Shown here piece after piece: positions 36,419-44,865 of a stretch of 64,000 nt of DNA. Source of the stretch: Prevotellaceae bacterium KH2P17 (lineage in GTDB: Bacteria; Bacteroidota; Bacteroidia; Bacteroidales; Bacteroidaceae); the NCBI GenBank assembly GCA_900199655.1, contig FZRE01000010.1, positions 1-64,000 on the forward strand. The letters run 5' to 3'. The translations under genes were made by a program, and so were the position numbers. The notes beneath the pieces were generated by a model, which was given only the letters and a program-made list of their open reading frames with translations, searched no databases and was not told the origin of the DNA. Every line of letters starts with the position of its first letter. Position 1 is the first letter of the stretch.

Positions 36419-38857
36419 ATGAAAAGAACATTGTTGCTCTCGGCCGCCGTGCTGGCCGCCGGGTTCGCTCTGGCGGGCGAATTGCCCGTGAGCGTGTTCA
36501 GATACAGCGGCCCCTACGTGCTGCAGAAGCCCGTGATGGTAGACAGCATCGACTTTGGAGGCAAGCGTTTCGATGCCTCCACGCTGCTCAAGACGCCCGT
36601 CGACATCAGCCGGGCGGCCGAAGGAAGGGCCTTCAGCGGGGCCGTGGCGCCTTCTGCCAAGGCCGACTACGCCCTCCATCTGCTGTACTTCAACGTAACG
36701 AACGCCAACTTCGCCAAGGCCAAGGTAAAGGTTGGAGGACTTAAAAACTATGTGCTCTACGTGGACGACCGCGAGAGCAAGCCCTCCGAAGAACTGCAGC
36801 TGGAGCCCGCCACACATGCCTTTGTGCTGAAATACCTTACCGAGCGGGGCCGCGCAGACTCGCTCTCGGTTTCCGTCTCGTCGGCTGAGGCCGCGCTCAA
36901 CGTGGGCAGCAGTCCCTCGCGACTGCTCACTTTGGCCGACCTTTGCGATGGAACCCGGCTGGGACAGGTGAGCCTTTCGCACAACGGTCGCTACCTCATA
37001 GCCGCCTACTATACCGTGGAACGGGGCGGAAAAACCACCTGGCGCTGGCGACTTACCGACCTGCAGACGCGCCGTACACTGCGGGAAACGGATGAGAACA
37101 TCAGCTTCATGCCCTCAACCAACCGCTACTATGCCAACCGCAACGGCCGACTCGTGGTGACCGACATCGTTACCGGCGCCGAGACCGTGCTGGCCGAAAG
37201 CCTGCCCAAGGGCTCGATAGCGGTGTCGCCAACGGAGGATTACCTCATCATCACCCAGCAGAACGAGGGCCCGAAGGAGCAGAAAGACGTCTACGAGGTG
37301 GTTAGTCCCGACGACCGCCAGCCCGGATGGCGCGACCGCCCGGCACTGTATCGCTACGATTTGCAGTCGGGTTTGCTCCAGCCTCTTACCTTTGGCTACC
37401 GCGGAACGTCGCTACTTGACATCTCGGACGATGGCCGCTACCTGCTCATCATGACTTCCCGCAGCCGCCTTACGCAGCGACCAACGACGCTGTTCTCCAT
37501 CCTTCGGCTCGACCTTGAAACCATGCAGGCCACGCCCGTGATAACTGACGACGGCTTCATAGCCGGCGCCCGCTTCTCGCCCAACGGCCGGCAGCTCGTC
37601 GTGATGGGCTCGCCCGAAAGCCTGGGCGGCATCGGCAAGAACGTGCCCGATGGCCGCATACCTAGCATGTACGACTATCAGCTGTACACGATTGATGTTG
37701 ACGGCCGCAACGCACGCCCCCTGACGCGCGACTTCAAGCCCGGAATAAAAGACTACGAGTGGAACAGCGCCGACGGCAACATCTACTTCACGGCCTACGA
37801 CCGCGACTATATTCACCTCTATCGCATCACTCCCGCCAACGGCAGAATAACCCTGTTAGACACGCCGGAGGATGAAGTGGCCGGCCTGTCGCTGGCCGAC
37901 GACGCCCCCGTGATGGCCTGGTACGGCGAGGGAGTGTCAAATTCGTACCGCCTCTACACCATGAACACGCGCACCGGAAAGTCGGTTCTGCAGGAGGACT
38001 TGAACAAGCAACTGCTCAAGAACATTGAGTTGGGAACGTGCCAGGAGTGGAGTTTCACCGCCTCTCGTGGCGATACCATCAGCGGCCGCTACTATCTGCC
38101 GCCCCGTTTCGATGCCTCGTGCAAGTATCCCCTCATCGTTTACTACTACGGCGGCTGCTCACCAACGAGCCGCGGTTTCGAGAGTCACTATCCTCCTCAC
38201 CTCTACGCAGCCCAGGGATACGTAGTTTACGTCATCAACCCGAGCGGTGCCGTGGGCTTTGGCCAGGAGTTCTCGTCGCGCCATGTCAACACGGCAGGCA
38301 AGGGAGTGGCCGACGACATCATCGAGGGAACACGCAAGTTTGCAGCCCAACATTCATATATTGACAGCCTGAAGATAGGTTGCATCGGCGCATCTTACGG
38401 CGGTTTCATGACCCAGTACCTGCAAACGCAGACCGACTTGTTTGCAGCAGCCGTGTCGCATGCCGGCATCAGCGACCACACCAGCTACTGGGGCGAGGGC
38501 TACTGGGGCTATAGTTACAGCGAGGTGTCCATGGCCGGCAGCTATCCTTGGGCCGACCGGGAGCTCTATGTGGACCAAAGTCCGCTCTTCCATGCCGACA
38601 AGATACACACTCCTCTGCTCTTTCTGCACGGCAATGCAGATACTAACGTGCCCATCGGAGAGAGCATCCAGATGTACACTGCGCTCAAGTTGCTGGGCCG
38701 CCCCACGGCTTTTGTGGTTGTAGACGGGCAGAATCACCACATTCTCGACTACAACAAACGCATCAAATGGCAAAATACAATCTTCGCGTGGTTCCAGAAA
38801 TACCTCAAGGGTAATGCCTCCTGGTGGGACAGCCTCTATCCGCCCAAGCACTTGTAG
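36419..38857 (+). CDS. Exported S9-family prolyl oligopeptidase / dipeptidyl peptidase
   Basis: An 812-residue serine peptidase with a signal peptide (LLLSAAVLAAGFALAGE), a beta-propeller region (about 150-560, repeats such as YLLIMTSRSRL, RFSPNGRQLVVMGSP) and a C-terminal alpha/beta hydrolase domain. The catalytic serine is in IGASYGGFMTQYL, the aspartate in GNADTNVPIGESIQ and the histidine in DGQNHHILDY. The two-residue variation around the aspartate is normal for S9B/S9C enzymes. No type IX secretion C-terminal domain is seen; the tail ends WWDSLYPPKHL. It follows the C1 peptidase by one base. Confidence 0.93.
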   Translation: MKRTLLLSAAVLAAGFALAGELPVSVFRYSGPYVLQKPVMVDSIDFGGKRFDASTLLKTPVDISRAAEGRAFSGAVAPSAKADYALHLLYFNVTNANFAKAKVKVGGLKNYVLYVDDRESKPSEELQLEPATHAFVLKYLTERGRADSLSVSVSSAEAALNVGSSPSRLLTLADLCDGTRLGQVSLSHNGRYLIAAYYTVERGGKTTWRWRLTDLQTRRTLRETDENISFMPSTNRYYANRNGRLVVTDIVTGAETVLAESLPKGSIAVSPTEDYLIITQQNEGPKEQKDVYEVVSPDDRQPGWRDRPALYRYDLQSGLLQPLTFGYRGTSLLDISDDGRYLLIMTSRSRLTQRPTTLFSILRLDLETMQATPVITDDGFIAGARFSPNGRQLVVMGSPESLGGIGKNVPDGRIPSMYDYQLYTIDVDGRNARPLTRDFKPGIKDYEWNSADGNIYFTAYDRDYIHLYRITPANGRITLLDTPEDEVAGLSLADDAPVMAWYGEGVSNSYRLYTMNTRTGKSVLQEDLNKQLLKNIELGTCQEWSFTASRGDTISGRYYLPPRFDASCKYPLIVYYYGGCSPTSRGFESHYPPHLYAAQGYVVYVINPSGAVGFGQEFSSRHVNTAGKGVADDIIEGTRKFAAQHSYIDSLKIGCIGASYGGFMTQYLQTQTDLFAAAVSHAGISDHTSYWGEGYWGYSYSEVSMAGSYPWADRELYVDQSPLFHADKIHTPLLFLHGNADTNVPIGESIQMYTALKLLGRPTAFVVVDGQNHHILDYNKRIKWQNTIFAWFQKYLKGNASWWDSLYPPKHL

Positions 38858-38867
38858 GTATGGTTCG

Positions 38868-38939
38868 GGAACTTTCGACACTTGTCGCACGATGGTGTGA
38901 CAGGTGTCGAATGATTGTGCGACAGGTGTCGAAAGTTCC
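38868..38939. repeat. T22-B element copy 3
   Basis: The palindromes are at 38876-38887, 38898-38909 and 38920-38931, with a pitch of 22. The outer arms GGAACTTTCGACA and TGTCGAAAGTTCC are near-perfect complements. It sits between the converging S9 peptidase and DUF6493 genes. Confidence 0.9.
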
Positions 38940-39009
38940 CGGATGATGGGTGTTGGGTGGCGGGTGATGCGCTGCAACACCGCTGCTGCATGGCTTCGGC
39001 ACCGTTTCT

Positions 39010-41763
39010 TTATTCCGAAGCGGGGGCTAAACCATCCCAAATCTTCTTTAACTGCACGCCTCCCGTTACGCGGTTGCGGGCTGCCTCGTCCACTGCAGGT
39101 GCCAGCAGGCGGCGCAACTGGGCGTCGTGGCGGGTGCTGCGGTGCAGCATTGCCTCGCCAAGCAGCTTGTTCAGCCGGCTTAGCGGATAGAGGTGGCGGC
39201 GCAGGAGCTCGGCCAAGTACGCGCCGGTTTGCACGTTGTCGATGGCATCTTGTGCCGTGCGCTGTGCCCAAAGCTCGGCTGCAATGGCGCGGGTGGGGGC
39301 ATCGGCGCACACCAGGCAGGCCGCCACGAAGAGCAGACTCATGCCCCGCAGGGGGCAGCTGAACTCCATCAGCTGGCCCAGGGCGGTGCAGATGATGCGC
39401 CGGTGGCCGTTGGCAGGGCTGTCCATCATCATGTACTCGTTCATCATCTGCCCCAAGAGCTGTTCCGGCCGGTTAGGGAAGAGGCTCATCATGGCCTCGG
39501 TGTAGGTGTTGGAAACACGGTAGTAGTCTTCCATGTTGAGGTATTCCTGCCACAACCTGGGCCCGAACGGCTGGCGCAGAAAGGTGCGCCCGCAGTCCAG
39601 CCGGATGACTTTTTGGGCCGGTTTGTCCTCGTAATTGGCCGGTAGGGTGTACGTTCCGGTGAGGAACTTGCGCGGTTTGAGGTTGAGTTTGAAGCCGCTG
39701 AAGGCGGCAAACTCCGTCTGCGGAGCCTTCACCAGGCCCGCTTCCACCCACGCGGCCTGCAGGTTGAAGGGCGGTGCAGGATTGGTATCAGCTTCCAGAA
39801 GGAACAACATGAGGTTGCGGTATTCGCCCTGCAACACTTCCTTCGCATGTGTTGCGGCCTCCTCGCGCTGCTCCATGGCGCAACGGTTAATGGCCAGTTG
39901 CAGGTCGAGCGACGAGGGTTGGCAGCCGGACTGCTGATACTCGGCCAGCCTGTCGATGAGCGTCAGCGGACTGACATAGCACGGGCGGTGGGTCGGGGTG
40001 GAGAGTACGGGCAGCGTGAGGCCGCGCTCCAGCCGGGCAATGATGCCCTGGAGCAGCAGGCTGATGGCGCTGCCGGGCGTGTTGTCGGCCAGCGTAGCCC
40101 GGCCCAGCAGTGGCGTAAAGGGCTGCTGCATGAGCGTGTAGCGCCCGCCGACGAGGCTCTTGAGCCCTGCGATGACGCCTTTCAGCGAGGGCACGGCAGG
40201 CCTATAGCGGCGCTCCAGCAGCCTTCCGTACTCCAAAACGAAGGTTGCCAGCCCGTTTTCGAACGGTTCGCCTTGGCCGTTAACGCAGTCGAACGCCTGC
40301 CTGAAGACAGACTCCAGCCGCTCCAAATCCTGCTTTTCCAACTGCGGGAACCAGCTGTTGGCCGCATCTACGGCCGTCCACAAATCGGCTGCCGCATCCA
40401 TGTTGGGCAGTCGGGAGAACAGGAAGATGAAGTCGTCTTTGGTCTGCGGCCCCGTCAGTCGGTTGCTCTCGGTGCACACGGGCTGCGGTTGCTGCGGTTC
40501 GAAGGGCGGCACCAACGTCGCGGGAGCTATGGGTTGGGTGATGTAAGGGGCAAGAACCTCGCGCACGGCAGGCGGCAGCGCGGGGCCGTAAGTGTTTATT
40601 TCGGCTTGTAGGGCGGCATCATCCTTGTCGCCGTATTTGGCTATCAGCCGTGCCGCCCGTATCTGTACGGCCTCTTTGAGGGTAGCAAGCAGCGTGGCAG
40701 CGGCCGCACACAGCGCCGGCCGGAGTGCGGGGCGAGCCTTTGCCAGCACATCGTAAATGCCCATGATGGCTGTTTGCGCGTTCTGCGGAAGCGTGAAGAG
40801 CAGGGGCGAAGTGGCACTCATGAAGGCCTCGGCATGGAACTCCGGCTCGCCAGCTGCTTGCCGGAGGAGCTTCAGCTGGGGCATGATGGTCTTGATGCCG
40901 GGCGTGGACAGTACCTTGAGCAGCGTGTCCTGCAGGGGCAGAAGCTCTGCTGCAGTGGGCTCGAGACGTTGCAGGATGTCGGTAAGCCATGCGTTTTGCG
41001 CATCCGGGAAGTTCTTCAGATAGCCGTTGATGGTGGCACCGATGAGTCGTGTGCGGTTCATCCGCCCGTCTTGGGCACAGCGTGCAAAGAAGGCGGCAAA
41101 GCTCATGTCCTCCTTCATTCGGCCCCCTTTCAGCCATTCCTTAATCATTTTATCGGTCTCGGGAGCCGGTGTCTGATAGTCGAACAGGTACCAGATGTAC
41201 TCCTTCATGATGCGTTCGTCCTGCCACAAGGGTTCGTAACTGTAGCTTGGTTGCCATTCCGACCACTCTACTTGTTGCCTTACTTCGGTCAGACCGGCCA
41301 CGAGTATGGCTATTGCCTGTGGCTTAATCTCCTTGAGATAGCCCCTTTCGTGCAGCTTCATGTACTGGAAGTAGTCGAGCGAATACAGCGGCGTACCGTT
41401 CGGGAAGTTAATGGCAGCGTCGAACCAAGGCGGACAATGCACGGCCAAAAGCTCGAGTAGGAAGTCGAAATCGAAGCGGCCGAGACTGCTGTGGTTGGCA
41501 TGCTGGCTGTCTAAAAAGAAGAGTTTGGTGGCTTCAATGAATGTCCGGCGGTCTTTGCTGCAGGGCTCCCAGCTCTCGCCATAGCGTGTTTTTACAGTCA
41601 CATAGAGCAGTTCTTCGGCCACATCGACCAGCGGCAGGAGTTCTTCGGGCGGCAGCTGGCGCAGCTCCTGGCAAAAAGGCAGCAGCACGCCGGCGCGGTT
41701 CTGCGGCGTGTCCTTGTAGCTCTTGGCCAGCCGGGTGTAACGTTTTACGAGTTCGTTTGCCAT
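39010..41763 (-). CDS. DUF6493-family protein, partner of SWIM protein
   Basis: A 917-residue soluble, helix-rich protein without signal peptide or membrane segment. The N-terminal part (LVKRYTRLAKSYKDTP, FDFDFLLELLAVHCP) and the alternating helical pattern through the middle (LLATLKEAVQIRAARLIAKY) suggest HEAT-like repeats, as in the DUF6493/DUF7824/DUF7825 family. Its start overlaps the end of the SWIM zinc-finger gene by 19 bases. Related SWIM-DUF pairs occur in other phyla, where some include MoxR ATPase and VWA genes; neither is here. The function is unknown; scaffold or regulatory roles are speculation. Confidence 0.75.
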   Translation of the reverse strand: MANELVKRYTRLAKSYKDTPQNRAGVLLPFCQELRQLPPEELLPLVDVAEELLYVTVKTRYGESWEPCSKDRRTFIEATKLFFLDSQHANHSSLGRFDFDFLLELLAVHCPPWFDAAINFPNGTPLYSLDYFQYMKLHERGYLKEIKPQAIAILVAGLTEVRQQVEWSEWQPSYSYEPLWQDERIMKEYIWYLFDYQTPAPETDKMIKEWLKGGRMKEDMSFAAFFARCAQDGRMNRTRLIGATINGYLKNFPDAQNAWLTDILQRLEPTAAELLPLQDTLLKVLSTPGIKTIMPQLKLLRQAAGEPEFHAEAFMSATSPLLFTLPQNAQTAIMGIYDVLAKARPALRPALCAAAATLLATLKEAVQIRAARLIAKYGDKDDAALQAEINTYGPALPPAVREVLAPYITQPIAPATLVPPFEPQQPQPVCTESNRLTGPQTKDDFIFLFSRLPNMDAAADLWTAVDAANSWFPQLEKQDLERLESVFRQAFDCVNGQGEPFENGLATFVLEYGRLLERRYRPAVPSLKGVIAGLKSLVGGRYTLMQQPFTPLLGRATLADNTPGSAISLLLQGIIARLERGLTLPVLSTPTHRPCYVSPLTLIDRLAEYQQSGCQPSSLDLQLAINRCAMEQREEAATHAKEVLQGEYRNLMLFLLEADTNPAPPFNLQAAWVEAGLVKAPQTEFAAFSGFKLNLKPRKFLTGTYTLPANYEDKPAQKVIRLDCGRTFLRQPFGPRLWQEYLNMEDYYRVSNTYTEAMMSLFPNRPEQLLGQMMNEYMMMDSPANGHRRIICTALGQLMEFSCPLRGMSLLFVAACLVCADAPTRAIAAELWAQRTAQDAIDNVQTGAYLAELLRRHLYPLSRLNKLLGEAMLHRSTRHDAQLRRLLAPAVDEAARNRVTGGVQLKKIWDGLAPASE

Positions 41764-43097
41764 CCTGTAAGTTTTTTAACGGCCAATATATGCTTGCAAT
41801 AGCCCCGTTCGGCCTCATTTGTACGCGACCATTGGCAGGTGCAACGGGCCTGATGGCGGTCGAGGATGACCGTGTGGTGCGTGCCCGATGAGCCCAGCAC
41901 GCGGGCTTCCACACGGTCAGCAGTCTGCTCGACGATGCTCACCCGCCCCTCTGCTATCAGCTTTTCGGCGTTCTGCAGGCGCGGGTTCAGGCTCATGATG
42001 CGGCTGAGTTTGAAGGGCAGCCGGCGGTAGAAGAAGGCGTTGTCGTCGAGGTCGAAGCCCAGCAGACCCATCGCCGCGAGGCGTGCGGAGAGACTGCCAA
42101 CGAGGCCGGGGGCTATGTGCTGCTCGATGGCAAACAACGTGGGGTTGAACTGCTGGTTCGCATAGCTGTAGTTGTCCAGGGCCTCTATCCACGCTGCAGG
42201 TACGTCGTCGGTGAGCGAAGCGAGTGCAGCGCCCTCGCCGGAGAAGCCCCTGTAGCACTCGCGAGACAGCGAGAGGCTGAACCGCAGACCGTTGAAGTAG
42301 AGCTGCCACACCGTTATCTGCCCCACCGGATGGGCGAACACGTGCATTGCCTGGGCGTAGGGAAGCAGCTGCTCCAGCAACCTGAGCCTGTGCAAGCCGC
42401 CCACGCAGAGGGCTGCAGGGCTCTTTACGGGCGTGAACACGGGCTGGCTGCCGCGCAGGGTGAGGTAATAGTCGACCTTGATGTCGCCCTTGGGTATCGA
42501 CCGGAACAGCCGGAGCGCCTGCAAACGGTTAAAACGGTGGACGCAGACGGCGGCCGACTGGTAGATTTGAACCGTGGTGAGGCCCTTTATCCACTTAGCC
42601 GGAAGGGGCACCTTGCGCTCCTTCACCCGGCCCGCTGCATGGTAGAGCCCTACCTCGCGCGGACCTACGGAGAGCATGAGCGGCTGGCCCGGGCCCGTGA
42701 GGTTGAGCGCCCGGAGCATCTGGTCGTTGAAGTCAACGTTGGTGGTGCCGCACTCCGGAAACTCGCCATCGTGCCCCTGGGGCAGCACGTCCACGCGGGC
42801 ATAGACGCCGGCGCAGCCCGAAAAACCCTCGAAACGCAGCTTGCCGTTGCCTGCGGTGACAATAGGGTCGCGCATGGCGGCTATCTGCGCCGCCGTAAGT
42901 GTAAAGTTGGAACGCACCACCTTGCTAAGTGCAAGCAGGCAGCGAGAGGTGACGAAGGGCTCCGTGAGCCGCCCCCAGAAGAAGCAGTTGCCCTGTTTGC
43001 GCTCCACCTCGCTGTACTCCGAGAGGAAGAGTTCGCTGCTATCGGCCCGCCGGGTGAGTGCGGAGGGAAAGGCGTAGTTGTAGGTCGCGTAAGTCAT
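41745..43097 (-). CDS. SWIM zinc-finger protein
   Basis: A 450-residue protein with a C-terminal SWIM zinc finger (CxCx...CxH) in ARCTCQWSRTNEAERGYCKH at about residues 418-437. The rest is alpha/beta without recognisable domains, except an N-terminal part repeating YNYAFPSALTRR-type segments. SWIM fingers bind DNA or protein. It heads a two-gene operon with the DUF6493 gene (19-base overlap). A T22-A element lies just upstream of its ATG. Function unknown. Confidence 0.82.
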   Translation of the reverse strand: MTYATYNYAFPSALTRRADSSELFLSEYSEVERKQGNCFFWGRLTEPFVTSRCLLALSKVVRSNFTLTAAQIAAMRDPIVTAGNGKLRFEGFSGCAGVYARVDVLPQGHDGEFPECGTTNVDFNDQMLRALNLTGPGQPLMLSVGPREVGLYHAAGRVKERKVPLPAKWIKGLTTVQIYQSAAVCVHRFNRLQALRLFRSIPKGDIKVDYYLTLRGSQPVFTPVKSPAALCVGGLHRLRLLEQLLPYAQAMHVFAHPVGQITVWQLYFNGLRFSLSLSRECYRGFSGEGAALASLTDDVPAAWIEALDNYSYANQQFNPTLFAIEQHIAPGLVGSLSARLAAMGLLGFDLDDNAFFYRRLPFKLSRIMSLNPRLQNAEKLIAEGRVSIVEQTADRVEARVLGSSGTHHTVILDRHQARCTCQWSRTNEAERGYCKHILAVKKLTGWQTNS

Positions 43098-43120
43098 TGA
43101 TAATCAGTTGTGTTTTAAAA

Positions 43121-43193
43121 GCTATCGTTCAAGCCCCTTGAAGGGCACGTTCAAGGGGCTTGAAGCATACCTTCAAGGGGCTTGAAGGACAGC
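43121..43193. repeat. T22-A element copy 3
   Basis: The palindromes are at 43128-43142, 43150-43164 and 43172-43186, all perfect or near-perfect TTCAAGNNNCTTGAA, with a pitch of 22. It begins only 24 bases upstream of the SWIM gene start, so it would lie in or near that gene's promoter. Confidence 0.92.
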
Positions 43194-43208
43194 TCCGGGG
43201 AGACAGCT

Positions 43209-44837
43209 TTATTTGTATTGCGGGTTCTGATGCAGGTTGGGGTTCAGCGAAAGGGCGTCGGCAGGGATGGGGAACACCGTCGTGTGGCCGTCTGCTTCGC
43301 CGTCCTGCTGCGGCCGGAGGTCGTAGGAGCGGCTGTAGAGGCCATATCTGACGAGGTCGTTGCGGCGCCATCCCTCCCATGCCAGCTCTATGAGGCGCTC
43401 GTGCAGGATGCTTTCGAGGGTGGCTTTGACGGCCGGCATGCCCGCCCGGCGGCGCACTTGGTTCAGCTCCCCGTTGCCGTCGAGGCCGTTGCGCAGCTTT
43501 GCTTCGGCCTTCATGAGCAGCACGTCGGCGTAGCGAAACAGCACGATGTCGTTGTCCTGCAGCTTTCCGTCGGCGTGTGCTTTGGTGTCCGTCTCGTATT
43601 TAGCCATGCGTGCGCCGGCCGTTTTCACGTAAGGACTGTAGGTGAGGTTCACCTCCACGGCCAGCGGCACGTAGATAAGGGGCTGCCCGTTGTCAAGGGT
43701 AACGGCCCTGCCGTTCAGCTTCAGCGTGTCGGACCAGTAGTTCTGGCGGTAGCGTTTGTCCTCCTGCGGGGTGCCGTAGGCGTTTGCCCTCACGGTCGAA
43801 GGCGTGGCGCAGGAGCCGTTCTCGGCCGCCATGCCGAGGGCGCCGCCGTGGTTGTAGTGCCTGCTACGGAACAGGTACTGGAACTGGTTGGCGTAGAGCG
43901 TCTTGTCCATAGGGATGGTGAAGATGTTTTCCACGGAGTTCTCGTTGTGCACGGCGAAGTTTTCGGCGTAGCTGTCGGCCAGCCGGTAGCCGTCGGTCGA
44001 TAGCTTGTCGCAGTAATGGATGCACGCCTGCCAGGCGTTGAGCTTGCGGCCTTCGACGGTCAGGAGGATGCTGCGGCCGTTGGGACGGACGGCATCGGTC
44101 CAGTCGTTGTCGGTATATACCTCGGCATTCAGGGCCAGTTTGGCCAGCAGGAAGTGCACCACGGGGCGCGTGATGCGGCCGTACGAGTTGCCCTCCAGGT
44201 TGCTGTGCTCGGCCGGCAGAATAGGTTCCACGGCCTGCAGCTCGTCTACAATGAACTTGAAGGTATTGGCCCGCGGGCTCTGCCGCACCTCGCTGAAGGG
44301 CGTCTTGTCGTCGGTAATGAGCGGGATGTTGCCGTACATGTCCATCAGGTACCAGTAGAACATGGCCCGCAGGGCACGTACCTCGGCCGTGTAGGCCGTT
44401 AGCTGGGCGTCGGTGAGCAGGCTCTTGTGGGCCTGGATGGTGGCGATGGACTGGTTGCAGAACACGATGACCTTGTACAGATACTTCCAGGTGTCGTACA
44501 GGGCGCCGTCAGCAGGCGTCCAGCGGTGCAGGAACAGGTTCTCCCAGAAGCCTCCGTCGTACCAGTCGCCGCCACGAATGGGGATGATGGCCTCATCGGT
44601 CGAGAAGGTGTTATAGTCGTAAACGCCTCGGTAAGTGCCCTGCAGGCCCTCGCTGTCGGCCGCTCCGCCGATGTGGTTATATAGTGTGGCAACGGCGTTG
44701 ATGTATAGGTTTTCGGCCGTGTCGTAGGCCTTCTCCTGGTCTATCTGGTCTCTGGGCGACTCTTCCAGGCAGCCCGTGAGCGTGAAACCGGCCAGCAGGC
44801 AGGCCGCCGTAAGCAAATGGTAACTCAGTGTTTTCAT
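43209..44837 (-). CDS. SusD/RagB-family nutrient-binding lipoprotein
   Basis: A 542-residue outer-membrane lipoprotein that caps its SusC partner and binds glycans or peptides. The lipobox is FTLTGC (cysteine about residue 23), followed by the SusD N-terminal pattern AYDTAENLYINAVATLY. The C-terminal domain carries the usual RRAGMPAVKATLESILHERL and ELAWEGWRRNDLVRYG. It lies 28 bases downstream of the susC gene. No glycan hydrolase, sigma factor or anti-sigma factor is next to it, so the substrate cannot be inferred. Confidence 0.95.
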   Translation of the reverse strand: MKTLSYHLLTAACLLAGFTLTGCLEESPRDQIDQEKAYDTAENLYINAVATLYNHIGGAADSEGLQGTYRGVYDYNTFSTDEAIIPIRGGDWYDGGFWENLFLHRWTPADGALYDTWKYLYKVIVFCNQSIATIQAHKSLLTDAQLTAYTAEVRALRAMFYWYLMDMYGNIPLITDDKTPFSEVRQSPRANTFKFIVDELQAVEPILPAEHSNLEGNSYGRITRPVVHFLLAKLALNAEVYTDNDWTDAVRPNGRSILLTVEGRKLNAWQACIHYCDKLSTDGYRLADSYAENFAVHNENSVENIFTIPMDKTLYANQFQYLFRSRHYNHGGALGMAAENGSCATPSTVRANAYGTPQEDKRYRQNYWSDTLKLNGRAVTLDNGQPLIYVPLAVEVNLTYSPYVKTAGARMAKYETDTKAHADGKLQDNDIVLFRYADVLLMKAEAKLRNGLDGNGELNQVRRRAGMPAVKATLESILHERLIELAWEGWRRNDLVRYGLYSRSYDLRPQQDGEADGHTTVFPIPADALSLNPNLHQNPQYK

Positions 44838-44865
44838 CCTGTTGTGATTTAGAAAGGTGCGGGGT

